From Herbaspirillum rubrisubalbicans (GTDB taxonomy: Bacteria > Pseudomonadota > Gammaproteobacteria > Burkholderiales > Burkholderiaceae_D), in assembly GCF_003719195.1 (NCBI RefSeq), contig NZ_CP024996.1, positions 372,001-436,000 of the forward strand: a stretch of DNA of 64,000 bases, given 5' to 3'. Made by a program: the position numbers and the translations under genes. The notes beneath the pieces are model-generated. The model saw only the letters and a list, made by a program, of their open reading frames with translations. It ran no database searches and was not told the DNA's origin. Position 1 is the stretch's first letter. Each line of letters starts with the position of its first letter. This document shows, in pieces, positions 37,066 to 47,852 of this stretch.

Positions 37066-37094
37066 AAAAGAGCCGGACAATGTCCGGCTCTTTT
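37066..37094. terminator. Bidirectional terminator between yggT-like and peroxiredoxin genes
   Basis: AAAAGAGCCGGACA paired with TGTCCGGCTCTTTT; the A and T runs on both sides allow use from either strand by the two convergent genes. Confidence 0.88.
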
Positions 37095-37127
37095 GCTTTG
37101 TTCCCTCGGCAACGAGGCCGCGCACGC

Positions 37128-37706
37128 TCAATGCTTCTGCTTGGCCGACCATTGCTCCAGCGCCTGCAGGGTATTCTCCACATGCTTTTCTGGATTCATG
37201 TCGGTGTATTCGTAGAGGATGGCATGGTCCGGCGTGATGACGTAGGAGGTGCGGCTGGCGTAGCCGGTGACCTTCAGGAACTGCGCGTCGTAAGCCTTCA
37301 TGATCTTCTTGTCGACGTCGGCGGCCACCGCGAACTTGCTGCGGCATTCGCTGACCGAGAACTTGTTGAGCGTCTCGATGTTGTCGCCCGAGACCCCGAT
37401 GACGGTCGCACCCAGAGCCTGGTAGCGATCCACTGCCTCGGCGAAGAGATGCGCTTCGATGGTGCAGCCGGTGGTGAAGGCAGCCGGATAGAAGTACAGC
37501 ACCACCGGACCTTTCTTCAAGGCGTCCGATAGCGAGAAGGTCGAGACCTGCCCACCCAGTGAGCTGGGGGCAGAGAAGTCAGGCGCCTTGTCGCCGGGTT
37601 TGAGGGCGGCCAGCGCGGCCTGCGAGCATAGCGCCGCGCCCAGCAGGGCCGATGCTGCGCACAGCCGGCGCAGGCGCCAAGCGAAGGAAGATGCATTGTT
37701 CGGCAT
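37128..37706 (-). CDS. Exported peroxiredoxin (AhpC/TSA, PrxQ-like)
   Basis: A 192-residue thiol peroxidase that would reduce peroxides outside the cytoplasm: a signal peptide (L-C-A-A-S-A-L-L-G-A-A-L-C-S-Q-A-A-L-A) precedes the thioredoxin fold. The peroxidatic motif reads Y-P-A-A-F-T-T-G-C-T-I-E-A; the PrxQ-type resolving cysteine five residues later is missing, but another cysteine occurs at S-V-S-E-C-R-S-K-F. The ATG has AAGGAG 8 bases upstream. It sits downstream of the PfkB kinase gene on the same strand. Confidence 0.9.
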   Translation of the reverse strand: MPNNASSFAWRLRRLCAASALLGAALCSQAALAALKPGDKAPDFSAPSSLGGQVSTFSLSDALKKGPVVLYFYPAAFTTGCTIEAHLFAEAVDRYQALGATVIGVSGDNIETLNKFSVSECRSKFAVAADVDKKIMKAYDAQFLKVTGYASRTSYVITPDHAILYEYTDMNPEKHVENTLQALEQWSAKQKH

Positions 37707-37761
37707 GGCCAATCTCCTTGGTAGGTCTTGCAGGTCGCGTCGCGCCACCCGCTCATGCCCA

Positions 37762-38697
37762 TCAGCCGAAGCGATAGCCGAAGGCCTGATGGAAGCGTTC
37801 TTCGATTTCCGCCTTGGTCGGTGCGTGATTCTGCGGTCCTTGCGAGGCAATCTTGATGGAGCCCATCAGGCTGGCCAGACGGCCCGTGGTTTCCCAGTCA
37901 TAGCCTTCGGTGAGACCATGCAGCATCCCGGCGCGGAAGGCGTCGCCGCAACCGGTGGGGTCGGCGATCTTGGCAGCCGGCACGCAGGGGATGGCGTGAT
38001 GCTTGCCGCCGACGAAGATGTCGGCGCCCAGCTCGCCACGGGTGACCACCAGCGCCGTGACGCGCTCGGCGATCTGTGCCAGCGAGAGGCCGGTGCGGGC
38101 CGTCAGCAGTTCGGCTTCGTAGTCGTTGACGGCCACATAGGTGGCCAGGTCGATGAAGTTGGTGAGGTCCTTGCCATCGAACATGGGCATCCCCTGACCC
38201 GGATCGAAGATCAGCGGGATGTTCAGCTCGGCAGCCTGCTGGGCGTGCTGCAACATGCCGTCGCGGCCATCCGGGGCGACGATGGCGAACTTGACCGTAC
38301 CGGCATCGGCCACCTTGTTCTCATGCGACCAGGTCATGGCGCCGGGGTGGAAGGCCGTGATCTGGTTGCTGTCGGCGTCGGTGGTGATGAAGCATTGAGC
38401 GGTGAATGAGGATTCGATCTGGCGCACACAGCGGGTGGAAATCTCCAGTGCGGCCAGGCGCTCCATGTAGGGCGCACTGTCCAGGCCGACGGTGGCCATC
38501 ACGATCGGTTGGCCACCCAGCAGCTTGAGGTTGTAGGCGATGTTGCCGGCACAGCCGCCGAACTCGCGGCGCATGGTCGGCACCAGGAAGGAGACGTTGA
38601 CCTTGTGCAATTGGTCGGCCAGCAGCGCTTCAGCGAAGCGGCCCTCGTATTGCATGATGTTGTCGTAGGCGAGGGAACCGCAAATCAGGGAGCTCAT
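37762..38697 (-). CDS. PfkB family sugar/nucleoside kinase
   Basis: A 311-residue carbohydrate/purine kinase of the ribokinase fold. The N-terminus (I-C-G-S-L-A-Y-D-N-I-M), the G-G-C-A-G-N-I-A-Y-N-L motif and the C-terminal signature D-P-T-G-C-G-D-A-F-R-A-G with catalytic Asp are intact. The overall pattern is closest to adenosine kinase-like members, but the substrate cannot be assigned from sequence alone. The ATG used gives the family N-terminus; the frame is open 12 codons further. It is downstream of the zinc-ribbon gene on the minus strand. Confidence 0.88.
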   Translation of the reverse strand: MSSLICGSLAYDNIMQYEGRFAEALLADQLHKVNVSFLVPTMRREFGGCAGNIAYNLKLLGGQPIVMATVGLDSAPYMERLAALEISTRCVRQIESSFTAQCFITTDADSNQITAFHPGAMTWSHENKVADAGTVKFAIVAPDGRDGMLQHAQQAAELNIPLIFDPGQGMPMFDGKDLTNFIDLATYVAVNDYEAELLTARTGLSLAQIAERVTALVVTRGELGADIFVGGKHHAIPCVPAAKIADPTGCGDAFRAGMLHGLTEGYDWETTGRLASLMGSIKIASQGPQNHAPTKAEIEERFHQAFGYRFG

Positions 38698-38796
38698 GGC
38701 GTGGTCGTTGGAAATGAGTGAAGGATGCCGCATTGTAGAAGAAAAGCGGCAGGCAGGCTGGAATGGGTGAGTGTGCTTGCCTTCAGCGCCCGGCCA

Positions 38797-40059
38797 TCAG
38801 GGATAGAACAGGTAGACACGATAGCCTGACACCAGCGCATCCTTGAGCTCGAAGTTGAGCTTGATCTGCTGCTCGCTCTCGGGCCCGATGCCGTTATCGG
38901 CCTGGGTCGGATCGGCCAAGTAGTCACGCGGGCGGAACACCCGGCGTACCACCGCCTTCTCATCATCGTTGTTGAGCGTGAGCTCGATATCCGGCCAGGC
39001 CTGGGTGGTGCTGCTGCGATTGCGCATCACCACCGTGAGCGCATACACATTCTGGCTGGGCGGCACGACCTGCAGCTCGTTGGCTTCCAGCGAAAGCCGC
39101 TCGATGTCGGTGGGCAAGCCGACCGTGCAATGCAGGCTCACGCACATGCCGTTGAGCATGGGGCGCAGTTGCGGCACGGCGGCCGCCAGCGGGTTGCGCC
39201 AGTAGTATAGCGATTGCAGCAGCAGCACCGGCACCATCGCGCCGGCCAGCACCATCATGACCATTTTCGTCATATGGCTGATGCGTGCCTTGCGCTGGGC
39301 GCGCCTGACGAAGCCTGGCTCCTCGGCCTCGTCGCTGTCCTCGAATTTTTCTTCACTTTCTTCAGCCGGCGCTTCTTGCCGGCGCAATGGCGGCTCATGC
39401 AGGACCGGTTCATCGTCGATGCGAAACACCGCCGCCACGTCGGGTGGCACCAGCACATCCTCGGGCTCGGCCGAGGAGCGGCGTAGCAGCGCACCGCTGT
39501 CCGGGGCATCGTCCGGCGAGGTAGCCAGCGTGGGGGGCGCAGCAGGATCGTCGTCGTCCCACTTGTTTTTATCCACAGGCTCGGCTGGCTTGAGCGATGC
39601 GCCCAGGTCGGGGATGTAGCCGGGGCTGCTCGGTGAGCGAAACACCTTGGGTTCGGCGATCACGGGAATGGCAGGCGCCACGGGCGCGGGTTTGGCTGCT
39701 ACCGGTGCTGGTGCATTGACCTCGGGCACGGCTGCCTGCGAGCGGACATCGGGGAGAACCGGCGCGGAGGCGACAGGGGCGGCTCGCGGTACGGAGGCAG
39801 CAGGAGCGCTGGCAGGGGCTGGCGCAGGTGCCGCCGCTGCCGCTGCCCTCATCGCAGGTCTGGCCACGCCCGCTTGGGCCTTGCTACCGGGAGCGGGTTG
39901 GTAATGGCCATCGGCGATGCTGGCCTCGACCAGGAATTCGTTGCCGTTGAAGACCTCGCGGCAACTACCGCAGCGGACCAGGCCGCCGCGCAGTTTGAGC
40001 TGGTCGCTGGCGACCCTGAAGATGGTCAGGCAGTGCGGGCACTGGGTCGCCAATGCCAT
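38797..40059 (-). CDS. Zinc-ribbon and DUF3426 membrane protein
   Basis: A 420-residue protein with an MJ0042-type zinc ribbon at the N-terminus (C-P-H-C-L-T-I-F-R-V ... V-R-C-G-S-C-R-E-V-F), a long Ala/Pro-rich and then acidic linker (about 60-265), one membrane helix near 270-290 (M-V-M-M-V-L-A-G-A-M-V-P-V-L-L-L) and a C-terminal DUF3426 domain. The layout suggests a cytoplasmic metal-binding head and a periplasmic domain. It starts 3 bases after the prmA stop, as in many Betaproteobacteria. The function is unknown. Confidence 0.9.
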   Translation of the reverse strand: MALATQCPHCLTIFRVASDQLKLRGGLVRCGSCREVFNGNEFLVEASIADGHYQPAPGSKAQAGVARPAMRAAAAAAPAPAPASAPAASVPRAAPVASAPVLPDVRSQAAVPEVNAPAPVAAKPAPVAPAIPVIAEPKVFRSPSSPGYIPDLGASLKPAEPVDKNKWDDDDPAAPPTLATSPDDAPDSGALLRRSSAEPEDVLVPPDVAAVFRIDDEPVLHEPPLRRQEAPAEESEEKFEDSDEAEEPGFVRRAQRKARISHMTKMVMMVLAGAMVPVLLLQSLYYWRNPLAAAVPQLRPMLNGMCVSLHCTVGLPTDIERLSLEANELQVVPPSQNVYALTVVMRNRSSTTQAWPDIELTLNNDDEKAVVRRVFRPRDYLADPTQADNGIGPESEQQIKLNFELKDALVSGYRVYLFYP

Positions 40060-40062
40060 GGA

Positions 40063-40977
40063 TTACTCCGGCAGGTGGCCTGCCAGGGCCACCCAGCCTT
40101 CATGTTCGGCCCACACGGTCAGGGCGATGTAGGGCGCGTAGGTGGCGATGACTTCCTGCGCCTGGCGATCCAGCACGCCCGAGAGCACCAGCGCGCCACC
40201 GGCGCGCACGCGGCCGGCCAGCATCGGGGCCATCAGTTGCAGCGGACCGGCCAGGATGTTGGCCACCACCACGTCGAAGCGCTCGCCTTCCGGGTGGGCC
40301 TGGGCGAAGGCTTCGGGCAGGTAATAGGTGGCCGTGCAGTGGTTGCGTTCGGTATTGTGCTGGGCCGACTCCAGTGCCTGCGGATCGATATCCACCCCGA
40401 TCACCTGGGGTACCCCGATCTTGGCGGCCACCAGCGCCAGGATGCCCGAGCCGCAACCATAGTCCAGCAGCGTTTGGGCCTGGGTGGCATTGGCTTCCAG
40501 CCACTCCATGCACAGCCGGGTGGTGGGATGGCTGCCGGTACCGAAGGCCAGGCCCGGGTCCAGCTCCAGCACCAAGGCATCAGGATCAGCGGGCGCCTCG
40601 TGCCAGCTTGGCACCACCCAGATGCGCTGGCCGATGTGGATGGGCTCGAACTGGGATTGCGTCAGGCGCACCCAGTCCTGCTCTTCCACGTTGCGGGTGG
40701 CAAAGGGCAGGGCATAGTCCAGGCCGATGGCCTTGGCGGCATCCATGACGATGGCGGCGTGGTCGGCATCCTTGCCGGCCAGCGCCACCACGCGGCTGCG
40801 ATCCCAGGCGGCTTCTTCCGGCTCCATGCCGGGCTCGCCAAAGAGCGGACGTTCGGCCTCGGTGCCTTCGTCCGCATCTTCCACCGACACCGACAGGGCG
40901 CCAGAGTCCATCAGGGCGTCGGACAATGCCTCCGCCTCTTCCCGCGCCACTTCGATGACGATTTCTACCCAAGCCAT
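40063..40977 (-). CDS. prmA: Ribosomal protein L11 methyltransferase
   Basis: PrmA trimethylates ribosomal protein L11 using S-adenosylmethionine. The 304-residue product has an N-terminal substrate domain ([14 protein letters not shown]) and a class I methyltransferase core with [19 protein letters not shown] and N-I-L-A-G-P-L. It lies between accC and the zinc-ribbon gene on the same strand, the usual betaproteobacterial order. Confidence 0.96.
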   Translation of the reverse strand: MAWVEIVIEVAREEAEALSDALMDSGALSVSVEDADEGTEAERPLFGEPGMEPEEAAWDRSRVVALAGKDADHAAIVMDAAKAIGLDYALPFATRNVEEQDWVRLTQSQFEPIHIGQRIWVVPSWHEAPADPDALVLELDPGLAFGTGSHPTTRLCMEWLEANATQAQTLLDYGCGSGILALVAAKIGVPQVIGVDIDPQALESAQHNTERNHCTATYYLPEAFAQAHPEGERFDVVVANILAGPLQLMAPMLAGRVRAGGALVLSGVLDRQAQEVIATYAPYIALTVWAEHEGWVALAGHLPE

Positions 40978-41033
40978 GCTGGTCTGCCTTTGCTGACGTT
41001 GCTGTTTTTGCTGATGAGGTGCTGCGGTATTGC

Positions 41034-42413
<1,380 letters not shown>

Positions 42414-42530
42414 AACAGGAATGAGGCGTCGCCAGGTTCAAGCGTTATAGGTTCTGCAAGAGTGTCGCAGTCATCTGCGTTCTGCTCTTGCGGCCAGGCC
42501 GGGGACTGCGGCTGATGGTCAGAGGTGCAG

Positions 42531-42998
42531 TCAGCCCAGCACGAACAGCGGCTGGCCGAACTCGACTGCCTGACCGTTTTCCACCAGGATCTGCTTGACC
42601 ACGCCACCCTTGTCGGCGTCGATTTCGTTGAGCAGCTTCATGGCTTCGATGATGCACAGGGTATCGCCTTCCTTGACTTCCTTGCCCACTTCCACGAAGG
42701 CCGGTGCGCCCGGGGCCGAGGAACGGTAGAAGGTGCCCACCATGGGCGACTTGACGATATGACCTTCCGGCACGGCCGGAGCAGCCGGGGCGGCGGCGAC
42801 CGGGGCAGCCGCCGGTGCGGCCACGGGCGCGGCGGCCGGGGCGTAGGCTTGCTGTTGCGGCACCATCACCACCTGGTTTTGGGCGTTCGGGGACGACTTG
42901 ACGATCCTGACCTTGCTTTCGCCTTCGGTGACTTCCAGTTCTTCGATGGCCGATTCAGCAACCAGGTCGATGAGCGTCTTGAGTTTTCGTAAATCCAT
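42531..42998 (-). CDS. accB: Biotin carboxyl carrier protein of acetyl-CoA carboxylase
   Basis: A 155-residue carrier protein: N-terminal [13 protein letters not shown], a central Ala/Pro-rich linker (about 50-77), and the biotinyl domain with the modified lysine at Lys121 in E-A-M-K-L-L-N-E-I. The usual family motif is E-A-M-K-M-M/L-N. It precedes accC, and aroQ is immediately upstream, giving the conserved aroQ-accB-accC order. Confidence 0.98.
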   Translation of the reverse strand: MDLRKLKTLIDLVAESAIEELEVTEGESKVRIVKSSPNAQNQVVMVPQQQAYAPAAAPVAAPAAAPVAAAPAAPAVPEGHIVKSPMVGTFYRSSAPGAPAFVEVGKEVKEGDTLCIIEAMKLLNEIDADKGGVVKQILVENGQAVEFGQPLFVLG

Positions 42999-43119
42999 TT
43001 GAATCCCTCGGAATGTAGATGAGTAGTGTTAAACGAAGCGCCGGCGCTCTGCGGCCGCCGGCGAGTCAGTCAGGTCTTGCAGTACGTGAAGCGATCCGTG
43101 CGCAGCGGTGAGCCCGCCC

Positions 43120-43557
43120 TCAGGATTGACGCAGCCAGTAATCGAGGGCCAGCGTATAGCCATGGACCCCGAAGCCGCACAGGACTGCCCGGGCAATGCC
43201 GGACAGGTAGGAAAAATGCCGGAACTCCTCGCGCTGGTGGATATTGGAGATATGCACCTCCACGAAGGGAATGGCCACCCCGGCCAGCGCATCGCGCAGG
43301 GCCACGCTGGTATGGGTCAGTCCGCCCGGATTGATGATGATGCCATCCACCCCCTCGTGGCGGGCCTGGTGGATGCGGTCGATCAGCGCGCCTTCGTGAT
43401 TGCTCTGGAAGGCCACCAGGGAGGCGCCGGCAGCGCGGGCCTGTTCTTGCGCACGCTGTTCGATATCGGCCAGCGTGGTGGATCCGTAGACTTCCGGCTC
43501 CCGGGTTCCGAGCAGATTCAAGTTCGGGCCATTGAGCAGGAGAAGCTGTTTTGCCAT
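43120..43557 (-). CDS. aroQ: Type II 3-dehydroquinate dehydratase
   Basis: AroQ dehydrates 3-dehydroquinate in the shikimate pathway. The 145-residue dodecameric-type enzyme shows [16 protein letters not shown] at the start, the [11 protein letters not shown] segment, [11 protein letters not shown] and [16 protein letters not shown] with the catalytic histidine. Another shikimate gene, aroE, is elsewhere in the window. Confidence 0.98.
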   Translation of the reverse strand: MAKQLLLLNGPNLNLLGTREPEVYGSTTLADIEQRAQEQARAAGASLVAFQSNHEGALIDRIHQARHEGVDGIIINPGGLTHTSVALRDALAGVAIPFVEVHISNIHQREEFRHFSYLSGIARAVLCGFGVHGYTLALDYWLRQS

Positions 43558-43656
43558 GGAGATTAAGCTCCGTTTGACGACGATGCGCGCATTTTGCCGT
43601 CAAATGCCTTTATTTGGCAAGAAAAACTTTCTTTTCACGGATTAACAGTGGCTCCT

Positions 43657-44178
43657 TCAGAGCCGGGACAGGTCGGCGCGCAGTTCATCGAACTTGAGGC
43701 GACCCAGATAGACCTTCTTGACTTTGCCGTCCTTGCCCACCAGAGCGGTGAAGGGAAGACCGCCCGCCTGATTGCCGAATTGCCGCAGCAAATCGGTGGC
43801 GCCGGTTCCGGCAGCGAAGAGAGGATAGCGGATTTGGTACTTTTGCGCAAACTTGGCGATATTTTCCTGACTATCGACGCCAATTCCCAGAATTTGTACC
43901 GGGGCGATTTCCTGCTGCAAGGCCGTGAGTTCCGGCATTTCCTCCACGCAAGGCCCGCACCAGGTGGCCCAGAAGTTGACTATCAGCGGCTTGCCCCGGT
44001 ACTGCGCCAGCGCCTGGGGCTGGCCGCTGACATCAGGGAGGGATTGCGAGAGCAGTTGGTTCAGGGCCAGGGTTTGCGGTGAGTCGGCGGGGTGCAGGCG
44101 TTGGCTGGCATAGAGGCCAACGCCCACGCAAAGCACGGCAACCACGGCCAACAGGACAATATTTTTCAGCTTCTTCAT
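43657..44178 (-). CDS. TlpA/ResA-type membrane-anchored thioredoxin
   Basis: A 173-residue protein with an N-terminal membrane anchor (N-I-V-L-L-A-V-V-A-V-L-C-V-G-V-G-L-Y-A) and a periplasmic thioredoxin fold containing W-A-T-W-C-G-P-C-V-E-E-M-P-E-L, the C-x-x-C active site. Such proteins reduce disulphides in the periplasm, for example of apocytochromes; the partner here is not evident. The start overlaps the stop of the upstream gene by one base (TGATG), so translation is coupled. Confidence 0.92.
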   Translation of the reverse strand: MKKLKNIVLLAVVAVLCVGVGLYASQRLHPADSPQTLALNQLLSQSLPDVSGQPQALAQYRGKPLIVNFWATWCGPCVEEMPELTALQQEIAPVQILGIGVDSQENIAKFAQKYQIRYPLFAAGTGATDLLRQFGNQAGGLPFTALVGKDGKVKKVYLGRLKFDELRADLSRL

Positions 44179-44816
44179 CAGACTTGTTCCTCGGAGGAGG
44201 CGTCGATCAGGCTGGCCAGTGCCGTCGCGTCGCCGCGTTCAGCTCGCTTGCCGGGGGCGGCCCGCAGGCTGCCGCGCAGATCGTCTTCTTCATACAGGGT
44301 CAGGTGCGCCAGTTCCGGGTCGGCACCGCGTTGCGGCAATAGGAAACTGAGGGTCTCGACCGGGTGGCCGGTGCGGAAGTGCGCGGTTTCCCCGACCTCA
44401 AAGTTCACATTCTTATTCAACAGGAAAATCTCCACGTCCTTGGCGCTGGGGGAAAAGAGCTGCAAGTGGATGTCGGAATGTTCACCTGCCGTGCCATTCC
44501 ACACTGCCCCGGTAATGTAAGGATTGAATTGCTGCAGATCCTGCATCAGTTGCAGCGCCACTTGGCGCAGGTGCAACAGGCGGGCCGGTTGTGTGTCGGC
44601 GAAGAAGAGTTCGTTATAGATGCGCACTTCGTCTTCTATCTGCTCATTATCAGGCATGATCTCGCCACGAACCTTCTGGTTGCCCAGGATCTGCTTGGCC
44701 GCCTTGCGCTTGGCGCTGCCATAGTCGGCGCCATCTTCGGCGATCATGCGTGCGGCGGCCGCGGCGATTTCGGCGCGCAATTGTTCGGTGGGGGAGGTGA
44801 ATTCGAATTCAGACAT
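44178..44816 (-). CDS. Nucleotidyltransferase-like protein of unknown function
   Basis: A 212-residue soluble protein. Residues about 100-135 contain Y-I-T-G-A-V-W-N-G-T-A-G-E-H-S-D-I-H-L-Q-L, which resembles the G-[ST]-x(n)-S-D-[IV]-[DH]-L signature of the nucleotidyltransferase superfamily, though with histidine where the second metal-binding aspartate is usual. The N-terminal third is helical and alanine-rich. It is coupled to the TlpA-type gene by a one-base overlap. The start is uncertain: I chose the ATG for M-S-E-F-E-F; two further ATGs lie 3 and 4 codons upstream. The substrate is unknown. Confidence 0.72.
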   Translation of the reverse strand: MSEFEFTSPTEQLRAEIAAAAARMIAEDGADYGSAKRKAAKQILGNQKVRGEIMPDNEQIEDEVRIYNELFFADTQPARLLHLRQVALQLMQDLQQFNPYITGAVWNGTAGEHSDIHLQLFSPSAKDVEIFLLNKNVNFEVGETAHFRTGHPVETLSFLLPQRGADPELAHLTLYEEDDLRGSLRAAPGKRAERGDATALASLIDASSEEQV

Positions 44817-44883
44817 GGGCGACATCATACCGTCTTGCGGCCTAGGGCTGTTTGGCCGGGCTCAGGCCCCTGTCTGCGCGTGA

Positions 44884-45903
44884 CTATTCGCGCCGCGTTA
44901 GCGTCGTCTGCGGACTCTCGCCGAACAGTTTCTTGTAGTAGCGCACAAACAAGTAAAAGTGGGTAAATCCCCAGCTCAGGGCGATGTGCTGGACGTCTGC
45001 CGGCACCGATGGGTCCAGCAGGTCTTCCCTGACCCGTCCCAGGCGCTGCGTGCGCAGGAACTCCATGGGCGTCATCCCCTTGTATTTGCGGAAGCCCAAC
45101 TGCAGGGAGCGCACGCTGATGGCGGAATGCTCGGCAATGTCATTGAGGCTGATGGGGGTCGCCAGGCTGGCCCGGATGAATTCGACGGCCCGCTTGATCT
45201 GGCGCGGCGCGGGCGCAGGTGGATGGCTTGCCAGGGCGTGCGAGTAATTGTGCGGCAGGTTCTGCAAGACCATGTAGGCCGCCGCCTGCTGCAGATTGAC
45301 CAGCGCCAGCGGGGCCTTGATCAAGGGGGCCTTGCCCGAAAGGCCTTGCGCAATGATATCGATGATCGATTTGAGCGGCGCCAGTACATGGGGATCATGG
45401 ATCAGCGGGCAGTGAAAGCGGATGGGCTTGTGTACCGGGGCGTCGAGCAGGTGAGACAGCTTGCGGGTCAGGCATTGAACAGGGAAGAACAGCCCTTCGT
45501 CCGAGGAGGCACTGGAGCCAGCGAGTTGCCTGACCTGTTCCAGATTCTGGATGATGGCGCTCCCGCTGCTGCAATGAAGGGCCTCCTTGGTAGAGGTCCA
45601 GGACGTTTCCCCACTGCGTTGGATATGCAGGCTGTAGCCGCTGGCCTCGGGGGCATGTCTGACCTGCCAGCCTGTCTTGCTGATCGAGCGGTAGGCGGCA
45701 CCGACGGGAACCGGGAAATACTCACCCTCGTAGCTGGGCCTGGCCTGCTCGGTCGTCGGTGCTTCGACCCGGACGCCGGTTTCGCGGAAGAACTCATCGA
45801 AGGCGTTGGGTGTGGTCAGCTTGATTTCTGTGCTTGCCTGCCCGCTTGTGGCGGAGCCTTGTCTCTTCAAGTGAATGTCGATGAGAAAAGCGAGCAGTGG
45901 CAT
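44884..45903 (-). CDS. AraC family transcriptional regulator
   Basis: A 339-residue regulator with an N-terminal sensing domain (about 1-235, similar in pattern to AraC-binding-like domains) and a C-terminal AraC-type double helix-turn-helix: I-S-L-N-D-I-A-E-H-S-A-I-S-V-R-S-L-Q-L-G-F-R-K-Y-K-G-M-T then A-L-S-W-G-F-T-H-F-Y-L-F-V-R-Y-Y-K-K-L-F-G-E-S-P. The ligand is not known. It is divergent from the chemoreceptor gene, separated by about 275 bases, so it may regulate it, though nothing in sequence proves this. Confidence 0.92.
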   Translation of the reverse strand: MPLLAFLIDIHLKRQGSATSGQASTEIKLTTPNAFDEFFRETGVRVEAPTTEQARPSYEGEYFPVPVGAAYRSISKTGWQVRHAPEASGYSLHIQRSGETSWTSTKEALHCSSGSAIIQNLEQVRQLAGSSASSDEGLFFPVQCLTRKLSHLLDAPVHKPIRFHCPLIHDPHVLAPLKSIIDIIAQGLSGKAPLIKAPLALVNLQQAAAYMVLQNLPHNYSHALASHPPAPAPRQIKRAVEFIRASLATPISLNDIAEHSAISVRSLQLGFRKYKGMTPMEFLRTQRLGRVREDLLDPSVPADVQHIALSWGFTHFYLFVRYYKKLFGESPQTTLTRRE

Positions 45904-46178
45904 CGTCCGTCAATATGAATTCATTCCAGCCAAGAGAATCTCGCGATGGGGAAGGAAATGTTTAATAAAAGTTTAAGTTTTCCGTGTGATTCTCCCCCAT
46001 GCCTCTGGTGAATATTGGAAGGAAGCGAAGCCGCCCCAAAAAAAGCGCAGGAATTTATTGATAAATTGGCACTACCTTGGCGATCACGTTAACGTCCAAA
46101 GGACTGCGTGATGAACTGCGACCTTTTCATGAAACCGGTTCTTCATGCCCGCCTCAACAACATCGGCAAGGGGAGCTC

Positions 46179-47834
46179 ATGAACTGGTTTTATCACCGCA
46201 AGATCGGAACCAAACTACTGCTGGCCTTTGCCAGCATCCTGATCCTGACAGCCTTTCTGGGGGGCTTTGCTATCTTGCAATTAGGCAAGGTCAACGATGC
46301 CGCCGGTGAGCTGGCGACCAATTGGCTGCCCAGCATTCGTTCGCTCAACGACATGAAAGTCGCGCTGTCCCGGGTGAGAGCCAACGAGGCCCAGATGGCG
46401 CTCTATGAGAATGACTCCACGGAGCGGACGACCATCACCACCGTCATGAACAAGAACCTCGACAGCCTCACGGCGGCCCGCAAGCAATACGAGAGCCAGA
46501 TCTCGGAGCCGGGAGAAAAAGCCCTCTACCCGAGCGTCAAGGAGCGCATCGAAAAATTCATCTCCTTGCACGACCAGACCCTGGCGCTCCTGAGCGCGGG
46601 CCAGGCGGACCAAGCCAAGCAGCTCCTGTTGGGCCCCGCCTTCCAGAATTACCTGGCGCTATTGGGTGAGCTGGACAAGCTGGCCCAGGTCAACCTGGAT
46701 GGCAGTGTCCAATCCGTTCATATAGCGGAAGCCACATATGATCAATCCCGCTTTGGGATCATCGCCCTGCTGGTGGGCAGCCTGTTGGTCGGCACGCTGC
46801 TGGCGGTGTTCATCGCGCGCATCATTTCCGCGCCGCTGCGTACTGCGGGTGCCTTTGCCAACCAGGTCGCCGCTGGTGACCTGACGGCCGAGATCAGCGC
46901 CAGCTCCCGGGATGAGACCGGGCAACTGAGCACGGCACTGGCCGCGATGAACGAGAGCCTGCGGCGTATCGTCAGCCAGGTCCGTAGCGGCACCGAAACC
47001 ATTGCCACGGCCTCCAACCAGATCTCGACGGGCAACCTGGACCTGTCCTCGCGCACCGAAGAGCAGGCCAGCTCGCTGGAAGAAACCGCCTCGGCCATGG
47101 AACAACTGACCTCCACGGTCCGGCAGAATGCCGAAAATGCGCGACAGGCCAACCAACTGGCATTGACCGCCTCCTCCATTGCCCAAGAAGGCGGCAAGGT
47201 CGTGCATCAGGTCATCGAGACCATGGGCAACATTGATGCCTCTTCCAAGAAGATCGTGGACATCATCAGCGTCATTGACGGCATTGCCTTCCAGACCAAT
47301 ATCCTGGCCTTGAACGCAGCGGTGGAAGCGGCCCGGGCCGGCGAGCAGGGCCGCGGCTTTGCGGTGGTGGCCACCGAGGTGCGTTCACTGGCGCAGCGTT
47401 CGGCCACGGCCGCCAAGGAAATCAAGAGCCTGATCGATAGTTCGGTGCAGCAGGTCGGCGTGGGTAGCACCCTGGTGCAGCAAGCCGGGGCGACGATGGC
47501 CGACGTGGTCGCCAGCGTGCAGCGCGTCACCGATGTGATGACCGAAATTTCGGCTGCCAGCAACGAGCAGACCCAGGGCATCGAGCAGGTCAACCTGGCC
47601 ATCACCCAGATGGACGAAGTGACCCAGCAGAACGCCGCGCTGGTGGAAGAAGCGGCGTCGGCATCGCAGTCGCTGTCGCACCAGACCAGGCAATTGTCCG
47701 AGCTGGTGGGTGTGTTCCGCCTGCCGGGCCGGGCGGTGCAAGCAACTGGCGCAGCGCTCGCCGAGGTAGCGCCCCCCGCGCCCGGCGCTATTGCCGGCCC
47801 CGCCAATTCGGATGAACTATGGAAAACCTTCTGA
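46179..47834 (+). CDS. Methyl-accepting chemotaxis protein
   Basis: A 551-residue transmembrane chemoreceptor. TM1 is at about 12-32, the periplasmic four-helix-bundle sensor at about 33-190, TM2 at about 190-212, then HAMP and a long MCP signalling domain with the conserved hairpin I-D-G-I-A-F-Q-T-N-I-L-A-L-N-A-A-V-E-A-A-R-A-G. The C-terminus ends L-W-K-T-F, a variant of the NWETF pentapeptide that tethers CheR, on an Ala/Pro-rich linker. The ATG has GGGGAG directly upstream. The ligand is unknown; no che genes are in the window. Confidence 0.95.
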   Translation: MNWFYHRKIGTKLLLAFASILILTAFLGGFAILQLGKVNDAAGELATNWLPSIRSLNDMKVALSRVRANEAQMALYENDSTERTTITTVMNKNLDSLTAARKQYESQISEPGEKALYPSVKERIEKFISLHDQTLALLSAGQADQAKQLLLGPAFQNYLALLGELDKLAQVNLDGSVQSVHIAEATYDQSRFGIIALLVGSLLVGTLLAVFIARIISAPLRTAGAFANQVAAGDLTAEISASSRDETGQLSTALAAMNESLRRIVSQVRSGTETIATASNQISTGNLDLSSRTEEQASSLEETASAMEQLTSTVRQNAENARQANQLALTASSIAQEGGKVVHQVIETMGNIDASSKKIVDIISVIDGIAFQTNILALNAAVEAARAGEQGRGFAVVATEVRSLAQRSATAAKEIKSLIDSSVQQVGVGSTLVQQAGATMADVVASVQRVTDVMTEISAASNEQTQGIEQVNLAITQMDEVTQQNAALVEEAASASQSLSHQTRQLSELVGVFRLPGRAVQATGAALAEVAPPAPGAIAGPANSDELWKTF

Positions 47835-47852
47835 CATAACGAGGAGGGCGCA

